From: CAZRDB01 sp964598695
GTDB lineage: Bacteria; Armatimonadota; Zipacnadia; UBA1398
Assembly: GCA_964598695.1 (NCBI GenBank)
Contig: CAZRDB010000245.1
Span: 1 to 6,476, forward strand
Direction of reading: 5' to 3'
DNA length: 6,476 nucleotides
The position numbers were made by a program, and so were the translations under genes. The notes beneath the pieces were generated by a model. The model saw only the letters and a list, made by a program, of their open reading frames with translations, had not been told where the DNA came from and did not search any database. Positions within the stretch are counted from its first letter, which is position 1, and each line of letters starts with the position of its first letter. Positions 5,644 through 6,476 of this stretch are shown piece after piece.

Positions 5644-6476
5644 TCACGCCGGCTCGGTCGGCTTGTGGCACGGCACCCGGAGCAGCGCCACGGCGGCCAG
5701 CAGCGCGAAGCCGGCGCCGAGCGCGAGAGGGAGTCTCCCGTTGCCGGTGATGTCCCAGAGCTTGCCGACGATGACGCTCGTGGGGATGAGCAGGAGCCCC
5801 TCCCCCATGCCGAGGAGCCCGAATGCTCGGCCGCGCGCCTCGCTCGGGACGAGGTCGGCGACGAGCGCCTTGGAGACGCCCTCGGTCGCGCCGAAGAACA
5901 GGCCGTAGACAAGGAACAGCGCCCACGCGGACCAGGCGCCTTCGAGGCCCGAGAAGCCGAGGTAGACGACCGAGTACAGGAGCCACCCGGCCAGGAGGAG
6001 CGGCTTGCGCCCGATACGGTCGGAGAGCACGCCGCCCCACGTCGAGGTGGCCGTCTTCACGACGTGCAGGGCCACCCAGCAGAGCGGCAGGTAGGCGAGC
6101 GCCACGCCCAGCTCGCGCGCCCGCAGCAGCAGGAACGCGTCACTTGAGCTTGCGAGAGCGAAGCACCAGGCGGCGAGGAGGTAGCTCCGGAAGGCCGGCG
6201 AGAGCGGCACGGCGGCGGCTTCGGCGCGCCCTCCGGCCGCGAGCGGCTGTCGGTCTGCGCGGTCGCGCACGAAGAAGACGATGGTGGCGACCGCGAGCAC
6301 CGCCGGAACGGCCGAGAGCAGGATGGCGGTCGTCAGGGGGAGCTGCCAGATCCCGACGAGCAGGAAGGCGAGGAGGCCGCCGCCGACGGCGCCCGCGTGG
6401 TCCATGGCGCGCTGGTAGCCGAACGCGCGCCCGCGCTCGGCGCCGGCGAAGTCGGAGACGATCCCATCGCGCGGCG
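5644..6476 (-). CDS. Major facilitator superfamily (MFS) transporter, C-terminal part
   Basis: The frame is open from the right edge to TGA 5646-5644, giving 276 visible residues. An internal ATG at 6405 is not the start, because the 23 codons before it already encode conserved MFS sequence: PRDGIVSDF, then ERGRAFG and YQRAMDHAGAVGGG, the TM4-TM5 region. Visible segments (fragment numbering) are about 28-43, 47-69, 97-117, 124-143, 158-177, 181-203, 217-241 and 248-267, fitting TM5-12 of a 12-TM permease. The Arg/Ala-rich stretch 70-95 is the central cytoplasmic loop. GGVLSDRIGRK (147-157) is MFS motif A of the second half. The protein is an inner-membrane secondary transporter; sugar, drug or other substrate cannot be told from this part. 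Codirectional with the aminotransferase 61 bp downstream, so its cargo may be related to that enzyme's substrate or product (inference). Confidence 0.88.
   Translation of the reverse strand, partial: PRDGIVSDFAGAERGRAFGYQRAMDHAGAVGGGLLAFLLVGIWQLPLTTAILLSAVPAVLAVATIVFFVRDRADRQPLAAGGRAEAAAVPLSPAFRSYLLAAWCFALASSSDAFLLLRARELGVALAYLPLCWVALHVVKTATSTWGGVLSDRIGRKPLLLAGWLLYSVVYLGFSGLEGAWSAWALFLVYGLFFGATEGVSKALVADLVPSEARGRAFGLLGMGEGLLLIPTSVIVGKLWDITGNGRLPLALGAGFALLAAVALLRVPCHKPTEPA

Noticed and set aside
3978..5750. Long plus-strand reading frame of 590 codons
   Set aside because: It lies opposite the well-supported aminotransferase, with low-complexity Asp/Arg/Ala/Val composition and no recognisable fold. 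It is a shadow frame.
5583..5912. 110-residue N-terminal extension of the aminotransferase into the MFS gene
   Set aside because: The extension is Ser/Arg/Pro low-complexity sequence in an alternative frame of the transporter; the family-like protein starts at ATG 5582 after a ribosome-binding site.
1..6476. A defence, CRISPR, retron or mobile system
   Set aside because: I saw no direct-repeat array, transposase, reverse transcriptase, nuclease or terminal inverted repeats in the window.

Overview
The window comes from a very G+C-rich bacterium (about 70% by eye). The high G+C makes almost every frame open, so I chose genes by protein family, ribosome-binding sites and coding logic rather than ORF length. 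No rRNA, tRNA, IS element, CRISPR array or phage gene is visible. The mix of genes (a debranching-type enzyme, an uncharacterised TIM-barrel glycosidase, a long DegT-type aminotransferase and a large secreted repeat protein) recalls Armatimonadota, Planctomycetota or similar polysaccharide-handling environmental bacteria. I cannot fix the phylum from the sequence.

Layout: (1) 1-218, minus strand, the N-terminus of a glycogen-debranching / amylo-alpha-1,6-glucosidase family protein that leaves the window on the left. (2) 219-396, a 178-bp divergent intergenic region that must hold the start signals of two genes. (3) 397-2352, plus strand, a 651-aa cytoplasmic glycoside-hydrolase-like protein with a TIM barrel, a GH42-trimerisation/GATase-like domain and a C-terminal beta domain. 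(4) 2362-4050, minus strand, a 562-aa exported protein of unknown function with two internal repeat systems and a C-terminal Ig-like module; it converges on gene 3 with only 9 bp between stop codons. (5) 4051-4196, a 146-bp spacer with a perfect 8-bp-stem hairpin. (6) 4197-5582, minus strand, a 461-aa DegT/DnrJ/EryC1/StrS-type PLP aminotransferase. (7) 5644-6476, minus strand, the C-terminal two thirds of a major facilitator superfamily transporter that leaves the window on the right.

How they may work together: the transporter and aminotransferase are codirectional, 61 bp apart, and probably cotranscribed. Together with the two divergent glycosidase-type genes they suggest a carbohydrate or amino-sugar locus, with a permease, sugar-modifying PLP chemistry and cytoplasmic glycosidases. 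The secreted protein sits between these two groups and has its own ribosome-binding site and signal peptide. The specific sugar cannot be read from the sequence, and the link between the two gene pairs is inference. No defence, mobile or CRISPR-like system is present. The least explained content is the secreted 36-residue-repeat protein and the unusual glycosidase.
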